A stretch of 6,306 nucleotides of DNA from Treponema sp. GTDB taxonomy: Bacteria; Spirochaetota; Spirochaetia; Treponematales; Breznakiellaceae. The position numbers and the translations under genes were made by a program. Under the pieces are notes generated by a model. The model worked only from the letters and a program-made list of their open reading frames with translations, ran no database searches and was not told the DNA's origin. The DNA is taken from the NCBI GenBank assembly GCA_031257595.1, contig JAIROH010000042.1, positions 1 to 6,306 on the forward strand, read 5' to 3'. Positions 1 to 6,098 of this stretch are shown in pieces (within the stretch, counting starts at the first letter, position 1; each line of letters opens with the position of its first letter).

Positions 1-144
1 TTCCGTCATTTTGGGGAATTCTTCCGCCGGAAGCGAAGCCGCCCAGGATTCCTTTTCGTTAACCGCGTGTAATATCGGAAGCATTTTCTTGAGATCCCGC
101 TCGTGCTGGGACCCGAAAACCGCTTTGACAAGCTTTTCAAACAT
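1..144 (-). CDS. secA: Protein translocase subunit SecA, N-terminal 48 residues (cut by window edge)
   Basis: SecA is the cytoplasmic ATPase motor that pushes unfolded preproteins through the SecYEG channel. Reading the minus strand from the ATG at 144-142 gives an open frame to the window edge. It starts MFEKLVKAVFGSQHERDLKK and continues through a region with LHAVN and FPKMTE. The pattern of a short helix, FGS..ERD.K, a run of hydrophobics with AVN, and a final FP..T is the hallmark of SecA N-termini. The ATP-binding and other domains lie outside the window, so only the identity of the start can be judged. No Shine-Dalgarno is suitably placed: the only G-run is 13-16 bases upstream of the ATG. 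A promoter-like element ends 6 bases before the ATG, so the transcript may be leaderless. The gene is divergent from the neighbouring secreted LRR protein. Confidence 0.85.
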   Translation of the reverse strand, partial: MFEKLVKAVFGSQHERDLKKMLPILHAVNEKESWAASLPAEEFPKMTE

Positions 145-150
145 ATATGT

Positions 151-179
151 ACTGTACCCCAAGCGCCCGTAAGGGGCAA
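151..179 (-). promoter_or_regulatory. Predicted sigma-70-type promoter of secA
   Basis: On the minus strand, TTGCCC (179-174) and TACAGT (156-151) are separated by exactly 17 bases. Each matches the housekeeping consensus at 4 of 6 positions. The -10 hexamer ends 6 bases before the secA ATG, so the expected transcription start is the A of the start codon. The assignment rests on pattern and spacing only. Confidence 0.5.
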
Positions 180-188
180 TATCTCCCA

Positions 189-217
189 TTGCGATACGGT
201 ACGGGACCGGTTATACT
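189..217 (+). promoter_or_regulatory. Predicted sigma-70-type promoter of the LRR gene
   Basis: TTGCGA (189-194), a 17-base spacer and TATACT (212-217) match the housekeeping consensus at 4/6 and 5/6 positions. Seven bases separate the -10 from the ATG at 225, placing the predicted transcript start at or within a base of the start codon. The promoter is back to back with that of secA; 9 bases separate the two -35 elements. Confidence 0.6.
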
Positions 218-224
218 GCCGTCT

Positions 225-1649
225 ATGCCGGGAAAACGCCGGGCGCAAAAGCCCCTGTGCGCCGTTATTTTTTTCGCTCTCACGCTTGCCGCCTTCGCCC
301 AAACCGAAAGCGGGCCGGATGCGCCTCAAGGTTGGTTCATGTATGAAGATTTTGCCTGTTTTGCCGAAAACGGTGAAGTAACCCTTGCGGAAAACCTTGA
401 CCGGGAAACATCTGATGTTGTTATTCCCGAAACAATCAACGGTATGCCCGTTACCGCCATCGGCTCCCTGGCGTTTGGGTATAACGCCCGCTTGCGATCC
501 GTTGTCATCCCCGACAGCGTTACCGCCATCGGAGCCCATGCCTTTAACGGTTGTGAAAGCCTTGAGGCGGTTGTCGTCCCGGCGAAAGTCGCTGAAATCG
601 GGAACGAGGCTTTCGCGGGATGCTATGCGCTTAAGTCGATAGACGTGGACACGAAGAATCCGTTTTTTTCATCTGAGGACGGTATTCTGTTTAATCATGA
701 TAAAAGCCTCATCATCCGGTATCCGCCGGCGGGGCCCGCTACGGAATATGTCATTCCCGCCGCTGTCGTAACAATCGCCGACGGGGCCTTTGCCCACTGT
801 ACCGGCCTTTTGTCCATCACCCTGCATCCCGGAGTCACCGGCATCGGCAGCGACGCGTTTTTCCGCTGTACAGGCATTACCTCGTTTGTACTGCCTCCGG
901 GAATCGACACGATCAGGGCGGGCGCCTTTAACCGGTGCGGCGGCCTGGTCTCCATCGCCATACCGGAGAGCGTGACGAAGATAGGGAACGACGCCTTTTT
1001 CGGCTGCCGCAGTCTTGTTTCAATCGATTTGCCCGCGGGCCTGGAATTTATCGGGGAAAGCGCCTTTGCTTTTTGCGGCGCCTTACGCGCTATCGTCATA
1101 CCCGGCAAGGTTACCGGGATAGGTAACAATACTTTTCAGGATTGTTCGGCCCTGACGTCGATCCGCCTGCCGCCGGGCCTTGCCACAATAGGGAACATGG
1201 TCTTTTACAACTGCGGCAGCCTTGTCTCCGCGGATTTACCCGCCGCGCTTACCTCCATCGGCGGCGGCGCTTTCTGGAACTGTTCCGCCCTTGCTTCCGC
1301 AAATTTACCCGTGGGGCTTACCGTTATCGGCCGTGGGGCTTTTCGGAACTGCGCCGCATTACCATCGGTCATCATTCCCGAAGGCGTGAAAAAAATTATG
1401 GCGGAGACCTTTTCCGGCTGTAGCGGCCTTACGGCGGTCGATCTGCCGGGAACCCTTTTTTTTATCGGCGACAGCGCTTTTTTTGGCTGTTCCGCGTTGA
1501 CATCCGTCGATATACCTTCGGGAGTCGAATATATAGGAGATTTTGCTTTTCTCTGCGGGAACCTGAAAGAGGTACGGCTTGCCAAAACGACACAGTTGGG
1601 TGATACGGTATTTCACCGGTCTGTTGGATTGATCTACAAGGACCCCTGA
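225..1649 (+). CDS. Secreted BspA-type leucine-rich repeat protein
   Basis: This is a 474-residue exported protein made almost entirely of leucine-rich repeats of the BspA/TpLRR (LRR_5) type. Such proteins are typically surface-located and have been linked to adhesion or protein binding in treponemes and Bacteroidetes; the ligand here is unknown. The start at 225 was chosen because it gives a clean signal peptide: basic GKRR at residues 3-6, a hydrophobic core at about 11-24, and cleavage probably after AFA at 23-25. An in-frame ATG at 147 would bury that signal behind 26 odd residues and would lie upstream of the promoter. From about residue 80, some sixteen 23-residue units follow, with G..AF..C..L.S and then IP..V..I. 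Between units 3 and 4 there is an insert with NPFFSSEDGILFN, a common BspA-family motif. There is no lipobox, no C-terminal anchor and no obvious transmembrane segment after the signal. There is no Shine-Dalgarno. Confidence 0.88.
   Translation: MPGKRRAQKPLCAVIFFALTLAAFAQTESGPDAPQGWFMYEDFACFAENGEVTLAENLDRETSDVVIPETINGMPVTAIGSLAFGYNARLRSVVIPDSVTAIGAHAFNGCESLEAVVVPAKVAEIGNEAFAGCYALKSIDVDTKNPFFSSEDGILFNHDKSLIIRYPPAGPATEYVIPAAVVTIADGAFAHCTGLLSITLHPGVTGIGSDAFFRCTGITSFVLPPGIDTIRAGAFNRCGGLVSIAIPESVTKIGNDAFFGCRSLVSIDLPAGLEFIGESAFAFCGALRAIVIPGKVTGIGNNTFQDCSALTSIRLPPGLATIGNMVFYNCGSLVSADLPAALTSIGGGAFWNCSALASANLPVGLTVIGRGAFRNCAALPSVIIPEGVKKIMAETFSGCSGLTAVDLPGTLFFIGDSAFFGCSALTSVDIPSGVEYIGDFAFLCGNLKEVRLAKTTQLGDTVFHRSVGLIYKDP
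462..1646 (+). repeat. Array of about sixteen 69-bp LRR-coding units
   Basis: Within the LRR gene, a 69-bp (23-codon) period can be followed from the GSLAF unit to the C-terminus. It is interrupted once, after unit 3, by roughly 25 extra codons. The units have diverged at the DNA level: the conserved amino acids are coded with varying synonymous codons. The array therefore looks old and selected at the protein level rather than freshly expanded. The last two units are degenerate: one lacks a residue before its Cys, and the final one has lost the Cys and stops early. Confidence 0.8.
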
Positions 1650-1658
1650 ACCCGTTGA

Positions 1659-1679
1659 CGCGGCGGAAGCCATGCCGCG
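1659..1679 (+). other. GC-rich hairpin after the LRR gene (not a clear terminator)
   Basis: CGCGGC (1659-1664) and GCCGCG (1674-1679) form a perfect 6-bp stem around a 9-base loop, 10 bases after the LRR stop codon. No T-run follows on the plus strand, so it does not meet the usual criteria for an intrinsic terminator. It might slow or attenuate read-through into the lipoprotein operon, or stabilise the 3' end. Confidence 0.3.
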
Positions 1680-1680
1680 C

Positions 1681-1709
1681 TGTTCATCCGGGAAAAAAAA
1701 TGCTACGAT
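1681..1709 (+). promoter_or_regulatory. Predicted extended -10 promoter of the lipoprotein-nnr operon
   Basis: TGC followed by TACGAT (1701-1709) forms a TGN extended -10; the hexamer matches consensus at 4 of 6 positions. The best -35 at a 17-base spacing is the weak TGTTCA (1681-1686). The -10 ends 6 bases before the ATG at 1716, again predicting a start on the A of the ATG. A run of eight A (1693-1700) sits inside the spacer. Confidence 0.42.
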
Positions 1710-1715
1710 AACGCG

Positions 1716-2924
1716 ATGAAACGTCTTGTGCCTGCCTGCCCGTTTGTTTTCGCTGTTTTGGCCGGTCTTTTTTTTCTTTCGGCCTGTTCCCGGGGAAGAA
1801 TCTCTTCGGTTGCCCGAATGGATCTGTTCAGCCTTGAAATCGGGCCGCTGGATAACCAGGTAGATCTTTCCAGTATGACAAGCGTTATTTCGGATCACAG
1901 AACAAGCCTTGCCATGAGGGACGGCCTTTTTTACATATCAGATACCCTTGGGAAAAAAATTATCCGCTATACCTCTTTTGGGGATTTACTGTTTGTGATC
2001 TACAACGATCTTGACAACCCTCCGCCGATAACCCTGCGTCACGGCATTGAAGACGAAGGCGTGGCGACCCGCTGGTCCATCGCGTATCCGTTACGGGAAC
2101 CGGGCGCCATCACCGTGGATTCCAGGAAACATATTTACGCGGCGGACAAGGTTGAAGAAGATCGGAAGGGCTTTGACAGCGAGGACAAAACCCTGCTTGA
2201 TACGGTGGTGCTCCATTTTGACGATTCGGGGCGTTTTGTCAATTTTCTCGGGCAGGAAGGCATTGGCGGAAAACCCTTTCCGCGGGTATCGGGGATATAC
2301 GCGTCGGCAAACGACGAGCTTGCCGTAGTCTGCCTTCTTTCCACCGGCTGGAATATTTACTGGTTCAATTCCGAAGGAACCCTGCTTTACCTCGTGCATC
2401 TGAAAAGGGACAGCATTCCCGTTCCGGGGGGCAAAAACATTTCCTTTTCCTCGGTGGATTCAATAATTCCCGCTCCCGATAACAGAAAACTGTTTTTAAA
2501 AGTCGACTATTATTTTGCCGCCGATGTAAACGGCCCGGCGGTTCCGGATTCATCGGTTATCTGGATTATGAATGTTGAAAACGGCGCCTATGAAGAATCA
2601 ATAGAGGTTCCGTTCTTTGAGTATACCACGACGGAAAACAACCAAAAGGTTACCCAGCGGCTGTTTTATTTTATGCTTGGGGTGATAAAAAACGATCGGG
2701 TGTTTCTTTATTTTCCGGTAGACGGCGGATATTCCCTTCTGGTGCTGACGGCGGGTTCAACTGAACGGCGCCTTGGTTTTATTCAGGTAAAGAACGATGA
2801 ACTGGAATACAACACGTTTAACCTTTCAGCCGAGGGAATTCTTTCGGGCCTTGTGGCAACAAACTGGGACGCGATGCTTGTATGGTGGCGTACGGACCGC
2901 CTGCTTGGAGAAATGAGCCTATGA
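1716..2924 (+). CDS. Spirochaete lipoprotein, LIC_12708-like, function unknown
   Basis: A 402-residue predicted lipoprotein. The N-terminus has MKR, a hydrophobic stretch and a lipobox LSAC at residues 21-24, so Cys24 would be lipidated and the protein anchored outside the cytoplasmic membrane. The body is rich in short beta-strand patterns of propeller type, such as AITVDSRKHIYAAD and VVLHFDDSGRFVNFLGQEG. From memory it resembles the spirochaete-restricted family called LIC_12708, which has no known function; no search was run, so this is a recognition and not a verified hit. The start has no Shine-Dalgarno but has a promoter-like element 6 bases upstream. The stop codon overlaps the nnr start as ATGA (2921-2924), which indicates translational coupling and makes this the first gene of a three-gene operon. 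Nothing in the sequence ties it directly to NAD(P)H repair. Confidence 0.8.
   Translation: MKRLVPACPFVFAVLAGLFFLSACSRGRISSVARMDLFSLEIGPLDNQVDLSSMTSVISDHRTSLAMRDGLFYISDTLGKKIIRYTSFGDLLFVIYNDLDNPPPITLRHGIEDEGVATRWSIAYPLREPGAITVDSRKHIYAADKVEEDRKGFDSEDKTLLDTVVLHFDDSGRFVNFLGQEGIGGKPFPRVSGIYASANDELAVVCLLSTGWNIYWFNSEGTLLYLVHLKRDSIPVPGGKNISFSSVDSIIPAPDNRKLFLKVDYYFAADVNGPAVPDSSVIWIMNVENGAYEESIEVPFFEYTTTENNQKVTQRLFYFMLGVIKNDRVFLYFPVDGGYSLLVLTAGSTERRLGFIQVKNDELEYNTFNLSAEGILSGLVATNWDAMLVWWRTDRLLGEMSL
2905..2910 (+). promoter_or_regulatory. Shine-Dalgarno deciding the nnr start
   Basis: TTGGAG lies 10 bases upstream of the ATG at 2921, inside the end of the lipoprotein gene. Together with the ATGA stop-start overlap it supports 2921 over the in-frame ATG at 2882, which would add 13 residues with no similarity to the family. 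Confidence 0.5.
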
Positions 2925-4555
2925 GGCTGGTTTCTTCCAAAATGGCGGCGTTCATTGACGGTGAAGCGTCGCGGTCCTGGGGGTTAAGCCCTTTTGCCCT
3001 GGTAGAGGCCGCGGGCAGGGCGTGCGCGGAAAGCCTTGTAAAATCGGATATTTTGAAAAAGTCCCGGCCGCTTCAAGGAGAAAAACCCGTTCCGGTTTTG
3101 GTTATGGCCGGTCCCGGAAACAACGGCGCCGACGCCCTTGTCATGCTCAGGGCGCTTTTGCTCGAAGGATTCTGCCGTGAAAAAACATCGGCGGTTTTTT
3201 TAAGCAGGGATACCGGCGAAGAAACCAGTCCCCGTTCCCAGGCCATAACCGCCGTTACGGCCATGGGCGTGACGGTTTATCCATGGAACGATACGGATTT
3301 GCTTACCCGCGAAAGCCTTGTCAAAAACGCGGGATTCGTTATAGACGGCATAGCGGGAACCGGCCTTACAGGCCCTCTCAGGGGCATTCCGCTGGAAATG
3401 GTACAATTGATTACCGCGCTGCCCGGCCCCCCGATAGTGTCAATTGACGTGCCTTCGGGCTGTACCGATGATTTTATTCCGGGCAGCCCCGTGCTGCGGG
3501 CGGAGCTGACCCTTGCCATAGAGCCGGTAAAAAAGGCGATCTACACGCCCGCGCTGAGAAGCTTTTGCGGAAAGGTTGTTCCGGTAACCGGTGTTTTTCC
3601 GAAACAGCTTCTTGCCCTTTGTGATGACCGGAATTCCGGTGAAGAAAAAACGCCTTCGTTCCTTTTTGGATGGAAAGACGCCCGCGCCCTGGTTCCGGCG
3701 GTACCGCCCGACGCGTATAAATACAGCCGCGGTCTGGTGGAAATACACGCCTGCGATTACGGCAGCTGCGGCGCCGGCCGTATAGCCGCCTCCGGCGCTT
3801 CCGCGGTCGGCGCGGGACTGGTCCGGCTTGTTGTCGACGACGAGCTTTATCCGATACTGGCTTCCGGCGCGGACGGAGTTATGGTTGTCCCGGTTTCCAA
3901 GGCGGGCGGAGCCGTATCCGAAACGCGCTTTAAGCCCGACGCCCTGTTGCTTGGTCCCGGCTGGGGCAGGGACAAACGGCGCCTTGAAACGCTTGAAAAG
4001 GCCATTGAACGGGAAGCCGAGGGCGTTCCCCTTGTACTCGACGCGGACGGCATAATCCTCGCAAAGGAATACTTTACGCTCAGGGGAATTCCTCCCCGCT
4101 TTAACGGACTGACGATCCTTACTCCTCACCCTGGGGAACTTGAAGCCCTAAGCGGCGTGGAAAAAGAAACGCTTCTCGCAAAACCCCGCCTTGTCGCCGA
4201 ACTGGCTTGTGAACTTAACGCCGTGCTGGTTTTCAAAAGCCATGTAACGGTCATCGCCGCTCCCGGCACGGGGCCTTTGGCATATGTGGACGGGATGATA
4301 CCGGCGCTTGCCTCCGGAGGAAGCGGTGACCTTTTGGCGGGTTTTTGCGCGGGTCTTGCGGCCCGCCTTCGCGCCGGGGCGGAAAACAAGCTTTCGGCGG
4401 ACAGCTTGTTTTCCGCCGCGGTCGCAGCCGCGGCCCTGCTTATGGAAACGGGCCGCCGGAGAAAGGCCGTATTCGGCGATCCGGCGGAACTTGCGGGGCT
4501 TTCTTCGCGCATCGCCGGCGCCGCGTGGCTGGCGAAAGGAGCTTTTTATGGATGA
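2921..4555 (+). CDS. nnr: Bifunctional NAD(P)H-hydrate epimerase / ADP-dependent (S)-NAD(P)H-hydrate dehydratase
   Basis: Nnr repairs NAD(P)H that has become hydrated. The N-terminal epimerase half (NnrE, YjeF_N) interconverts the R and S hydrates, and the C-terminal half (NnrD, carbohydrate-kinase fold) dehydrates the S form using ADP or ATP. In this 544-residue cytoplasmic protein the epimerase part spans roughly 1-235, with GPGNNGADAL (64-73), DGIAGTGLTGPL (142-153) and SIDVPSG (175-181) carrying the usual cation-site and catalytic acidic positions. The dehydratase part spans about 250-530, with KYSRG (267), LLLGPGWG (342-349), VLDADG (372-377), TPHPGE (401-406), KSHVTVIAAP (439-448) and GGSGD (466-470), whose Asp is the expected catalytic base. 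The length fits a full fusion. Slight oddities are GADA where GGDG is usual and EAAG where ENAG is usual. The gene overlaps its upstream neighbour by 4 bases and its downstream neighbour by 8. Confidence 0.95.
   Translation: MRLVSSKMAAFIDGEASRSWGLSPFALVEAAGRACAESLVKSDILKKSRPLQGEKPVPVLVMAGPGNNGADALVMLRALLLEGFCREKTSAVFLSRDTGEETSPRSQAITAVTAMGVTVYPWNDTDLLTRESLVKNAGFVIDGIAGTGLTGPLRGIPLEMVQLITALPGPPIVSIDVPSGCTDDFIPGSPVLRAELTLAIEPVKKAIYTPALRSFCGKVVPVTGVFPKQLLALCDDRNSGEEKTPSFLFGWKDARALVPAVPPDAYKYSRGLVEIHACDYGSCGAGRIAASGASAVGAGLVRLVVDDELYPILASGADGVMVVPVSKAGGAVSETRFKPDALLLGPGWGRDKRRLETLEKAIEREAEGVPLVLDADGIILAKEYFTLRGIPPRFNGLTILTPHPGELEALSGVEKETLLAKPRLVAELACELNAVLVFKSHVTVIAAPGTGPLAYVDGMIPALASGGSGDLLAGFCAGLAARLRAGAENKLSADSLFSAAVAAAALLMETGRRRKAVFGDPAELAGLSSRIAGAAWLAKGAFYG
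4535..4541 (+). promoter_or_regulatory. Strong Shine-Dalgarno for the single-pass membrane protein
   Basis: AAAGGAG lies 6 bases before the ATG at 4548, within the last codons of nnr. It is the best ribosome-binding site in the window. It fixes the start of the next gene at 4548, well inside the longer in-frame open stretch that begins at 4308. Confidence 0.8.
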
Positions 4556-5138
4556 CGAAAAAAAAGATCCTTCGGGGGCAAAGGCCGATTATGGCGGGGC
4601 GGATTACGACGACGGCAGGCTGACGTTCTACTATTCCCGGGAACGGCGGCTGGAACGGGCTTCGCCGGAGGTTCGCGCTCTTAACGAATTTGGCCCTTCG
4701 CAAAAAACAGGACTTTTCCGTACCCTTACCTCGACCAAACCGTTGACTTTCGCGTTTCTTTCGATAATTACCGCCTGCGCGGCGATGATCCTGTTTTCCT
4801 TTTTAAACAACAGCAGCCGGACGCGGGTTCTGGATACGGAGATCGTTGTTTCGGCGATCAAGGGAGACGGCAAGTCTTACCTGACCCTGAAAAAAACCGT
4901 TACCGGAAAGGATCCCTACACAGGGGCGGTTAACATTGCCGTTTCCGTCAAGAAAAATCCCCCGAGCGATCCTTCGCGGGAAAACATTTTGCCGGATCCA
5001 ATGTACCTTGAAACGTTGTACTTTAGCCTTGAAAAAGAAGAAACGTACCGTTTTACCGCGCCGATGACCGGAGAGACCCTTTTGGTGTTGGCTGTCTTGA
5101 ACAATCAAACGGTTCTTTTTACGGTTAACCCGCGCTGA
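4548..5138 (+). CDS. Single-pass membrane protein, function unknown
   Basis: A 196-residue protein I do not recognise. Residues 1-63 are hydrophilic, strongly charged and probably cytoplasmic, with an acidic, Gly/Tyr-rich start (YGGADYDDG) and then a basic patch (RERRLER). One transmembrane helix spans about 66-87. Residues 88-196 are predicted outside the cytoplasmic membrane and look beta-rich (TEIVVSAIKG, VNIAVSVKK, ETLLVLAVLNNQTVLF), perhaps a small Ig-like or sandwich domain. There is no signal-peptidase site, so the helix should act as an anchor. The start is set by a strong Shine-Dalgarno and overlaps the nnr stop by 8 bases; an intrinsic terminator follows 30 bases after the stop. This makes it the last gene of the lipoprotein-nnr operon. 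An A8 run (4558-4565) near the start is a possible slippage site. Confidence 0.8.
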   Translation: MDDEKKDPSGAKADYGGADYDDGRLTFYYSRERRLERASPEVRALNEFGPSQKTGLFRTLTSTKPLTFAFLSIITACAAMILFSFLNNSSRTRVLDTEIVVSAIKGDGKSYLTLKKTVTGKDPYTGAVNIAVSVKKNPPSDPSRENILPDPMYLETLYFSLEKEETYRFTAPMTGETLLVLAVLNNQTVLFTVNPR

Positions 5139-5140
5139 AT

Positions 5141-5162
5141 CCGTCCCGGAACGGGAAGACGG
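5141..5162 (+). other. GC-rich hairpin after the operon's last gene
   Basis: CCGT and CCCG (5141-5148) pair with CGGG (5152-5155) and ACGG (5159-5162) around a GAA loop, with a 3-base bulge AAG on the right side. It begins 2 bases after the stop codon and has no T-run of its own. It probably stabilises the 3' end or cooperates with the true terminator just downstream. Confidence 0.35.
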
Positions 5163-5168
5163 GAACGT

Positions 5169-5194
5169 GAGGCAACGCGGCCTCTTTTCTTTTT
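5169..5194 (+). terminator. Intrinsic terminator of the lipoprotein-nnr operon
   Basis: GAGGC (5169-5173) and GCCTC (5180-5184) form a perfect 5-bp stem with a 6-base loop, followed at once by TTTTCTTTTT (5185-5194). The position, 30 bases after the operon's last stop and before a fresh promoter, fits. The T-run overlaps the -35 region of the next promoter, so the two units are packed tightly. Confidence 0.75.
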
Positions 5195-5213
5195 GCCGGG
5201 ACGATGATATACT
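5185..5213 (+). promoter_or_regulatory. Predicted extended -10 promoter of the 4-TM protein / Nudix unit
   Basis: TGA followed by TATACT (5205-5213) is an extended -10 whose hexamer matches consensus at 5 of 6 positions. The -35 at 17-base spacing is a weak TTTTCT (5185-5190), in the terminator T-run. The hexamer ends 6 bases before the ATG at 5220, predicting a leaderless transcript. Confidence 0.55.
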
Positions 5214-5219
5214 TTTAAC

Positions 5220-5624
5220 ATGCTGCCCTTTTATTTATTAACGATTCTTTTTAACGCCGTATCGGGTTATGTGCTGGCGTTCCGGCAGGAAGAAACCCAT
5301 GAAGAAAACGGTTTTTCATTCAGCTTTGACAACGAAGTTTTCAGGCTTATACTGGGCGCGGCTTCCATTTTTACCGGCATCTTCAAGATACTTTCCCCTG
5401 TGGGGGGGAACATCCCGGTCATAGGCGATCTTGTTCCCGCCTTGGCAAATCTCGCCGGGGGTTTTATCCTGGTTTTTGAATACTACCGGAACCGGACCAC
5501 GGTACGTTCCGAAGCGGTTGAGAAAATGGGCGACATTATTGAAAAAAACAGAAAGATCGCCGGGTTTATCTCTCTGGGCGCGGCGGTACTGCACTTTGTG
5601 TTTTATTCGGTTCCGTTTCTTTAA
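5220..5624 (+). CDS. Small four-helix membrane protein, function unknown
   Basis: A 134-residue hydrophobic protein with probable membrane helices at about 3-20, 41-60, 66-87 and 112-131. A charged loop follows the first helix (RQEETHEEN, 22-30), and a Lys/Glu-rich stretch (about 90-111) separates the third and fourth helices. Glycine and proline within and around helices 2 and 3 (PVGGNIPVIGD) suggest a tight hairpin. I recognise no catalytic or binding motif and make no functional call. Helix 1 starts at residue 3 without a basic leader, so it is unlikely to be cleaved. The gene has no Shine-Dalgarno but has a good extended -10 six bases upstream. It is followed after 6 bases by the Nudix gene in the same reading frame, so the two are very probably co-transcribed. 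Confidence 0.78.
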   Translation: MLPFYLLTILFNAVSGYVLAFRQEETHEENGFSFSFDNEVFRLILGAASIFTGIFKILSPVGGNIPVIGDLVPALANLAGGFILVFEYYRNRTTVRSEAVEKMGDIIEKNRKIAGFISLGAAVLHFVFYSVPFL

Positions 5625-5630
5625 CAGGCA

Positions 5631-6044
5631 ATGGCGGAGCTTCAGAAAAGGGAATCCGTAGCCGGCGTCGCCGTTAAGGGGGATAAACTGTTTGTCGCCC
5701 GGCGGCGGCCGGGAGGCGATCTTGGCGGCAAATGGGAATTCCCCGGCGGCAAGGTGCGGCCCGGGGAAAGCCATGCCGGTACGCTTAAACGCGAATACCT
5801 TGAAGAGCTTTCCGTTCCCGTCGAAGTAGGGGAGAAAATCGGGGAAGCCCGGTTTGTCCACGGAAACACCTGTTTTTTTCTCAGCGCGCTGCTGGTCGCC
5901 CTGCAAAGTGAAGATTTTTCCTTAAAAGAACATTCGGAATACCGCTGGGTAACGTTTACAGAGCTTGAACAGCTTGACTTTGCCGATTCCGACCGTCAGA
6001 TTTTTCCCGCAATCAAGAAGCTTTTTAACGCGGCCCATTGGTAG
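5631..6044 (+). CDS. Nudix hydrolase, MutT/NudG-like (deoxy)nucleoside triphosphate pyrophosphatase
   Basis: A 137-residue cytoplasmic enzyme of the Nudix superfamily. These enzymes hydrolyse nucleoside diphosphate-X compounds; the short MutT-like members remove oxidised or unwanted dNTPs from the precursor pool. The Nudix box runs over residues 40-62: G, five residues, E46, seven residues, then R54-E55-Y-L-E58-E59. All metal-binding acidic residues of the motif are present, but the usual Gly near its end is Ser61. The upstream VARRRPGGDLGGKWEFPGGK block and the length match MutT and NudG-type enzymes closely; the exact substrate cannot be read from sequence. The start has only a poorly placed AGG, 2 bases before the ATG. 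An in-frame TAA at 5622 (the neighbour's stop) rules out a longer form, so translation probably depends on coupling with the gene before it. Confidence 0.92.
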   Translation: MAELQKRESVAGVAVKGDKLFVARRRPGGDLGGKWEFPGGKVRPGESHAGTLKREYLEELSVPVEVGEKIGEARFVHGNTCFFLSALLVALQSEDFSLKEHSEYRWVTFTELEQLDFADSDRQIFPAIKKLFNAAHW

Positions 6045-6098
6045 ATGGTCTTATACAGATCGCATATAGACCGTATTCGACGGATAAAAGTTTACTCT

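Noticed and set aside
147..224. Extended N-terminus for the LRR protein from the ATG at 147
   Set aside because: It adds 26 residues before a textbook signal peptide, starts upstream of the predicted promoter and has no ribosome-binding site.
6..539. 177-residue minus-strand open frame
   Set aside because: It overlaps the start of secA in a different frame and the signal peptide and repeats of the LRR gene. It has no recognisable domain, so it is a shadow.
462..1646. CRISPR-like periodic repeats
   Set aside because: The 69-bp period is in frame and codes for leucine-rich repeats. There are no identical repeats with unique spacers here or elsewhere in the window.
3440..4129. 229-residue minus-strand open frame opposite nnr
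   Set aside because: It lies wholly antisense to strongly conserved Nnr motifs, has low-complexity Arg/Gly/Ala composition and no domain. It is typical of a shadow in GC-rich coding DNA.
4308..4547. Longer start for the single-pass membrane protein
   Set aside because: It would overlap the conserved GGSGD end of nnr by 80 codons with Arg/Pro-rich nonsense. The strong Shine-Dalgarno places the start at 4548.
5316..5906. 196-residue minus-strand open frame
   Set aside because: It is antisense to the membrane protein and the Nudix box, with no recognisable features.
6047..6072. Hairpin GGTCT...AGACC just after the Nudix stop
   Set aside because: The stem is short and A/T-rich, has a bulge and no following T-run, so it is too weak to call a terminator.
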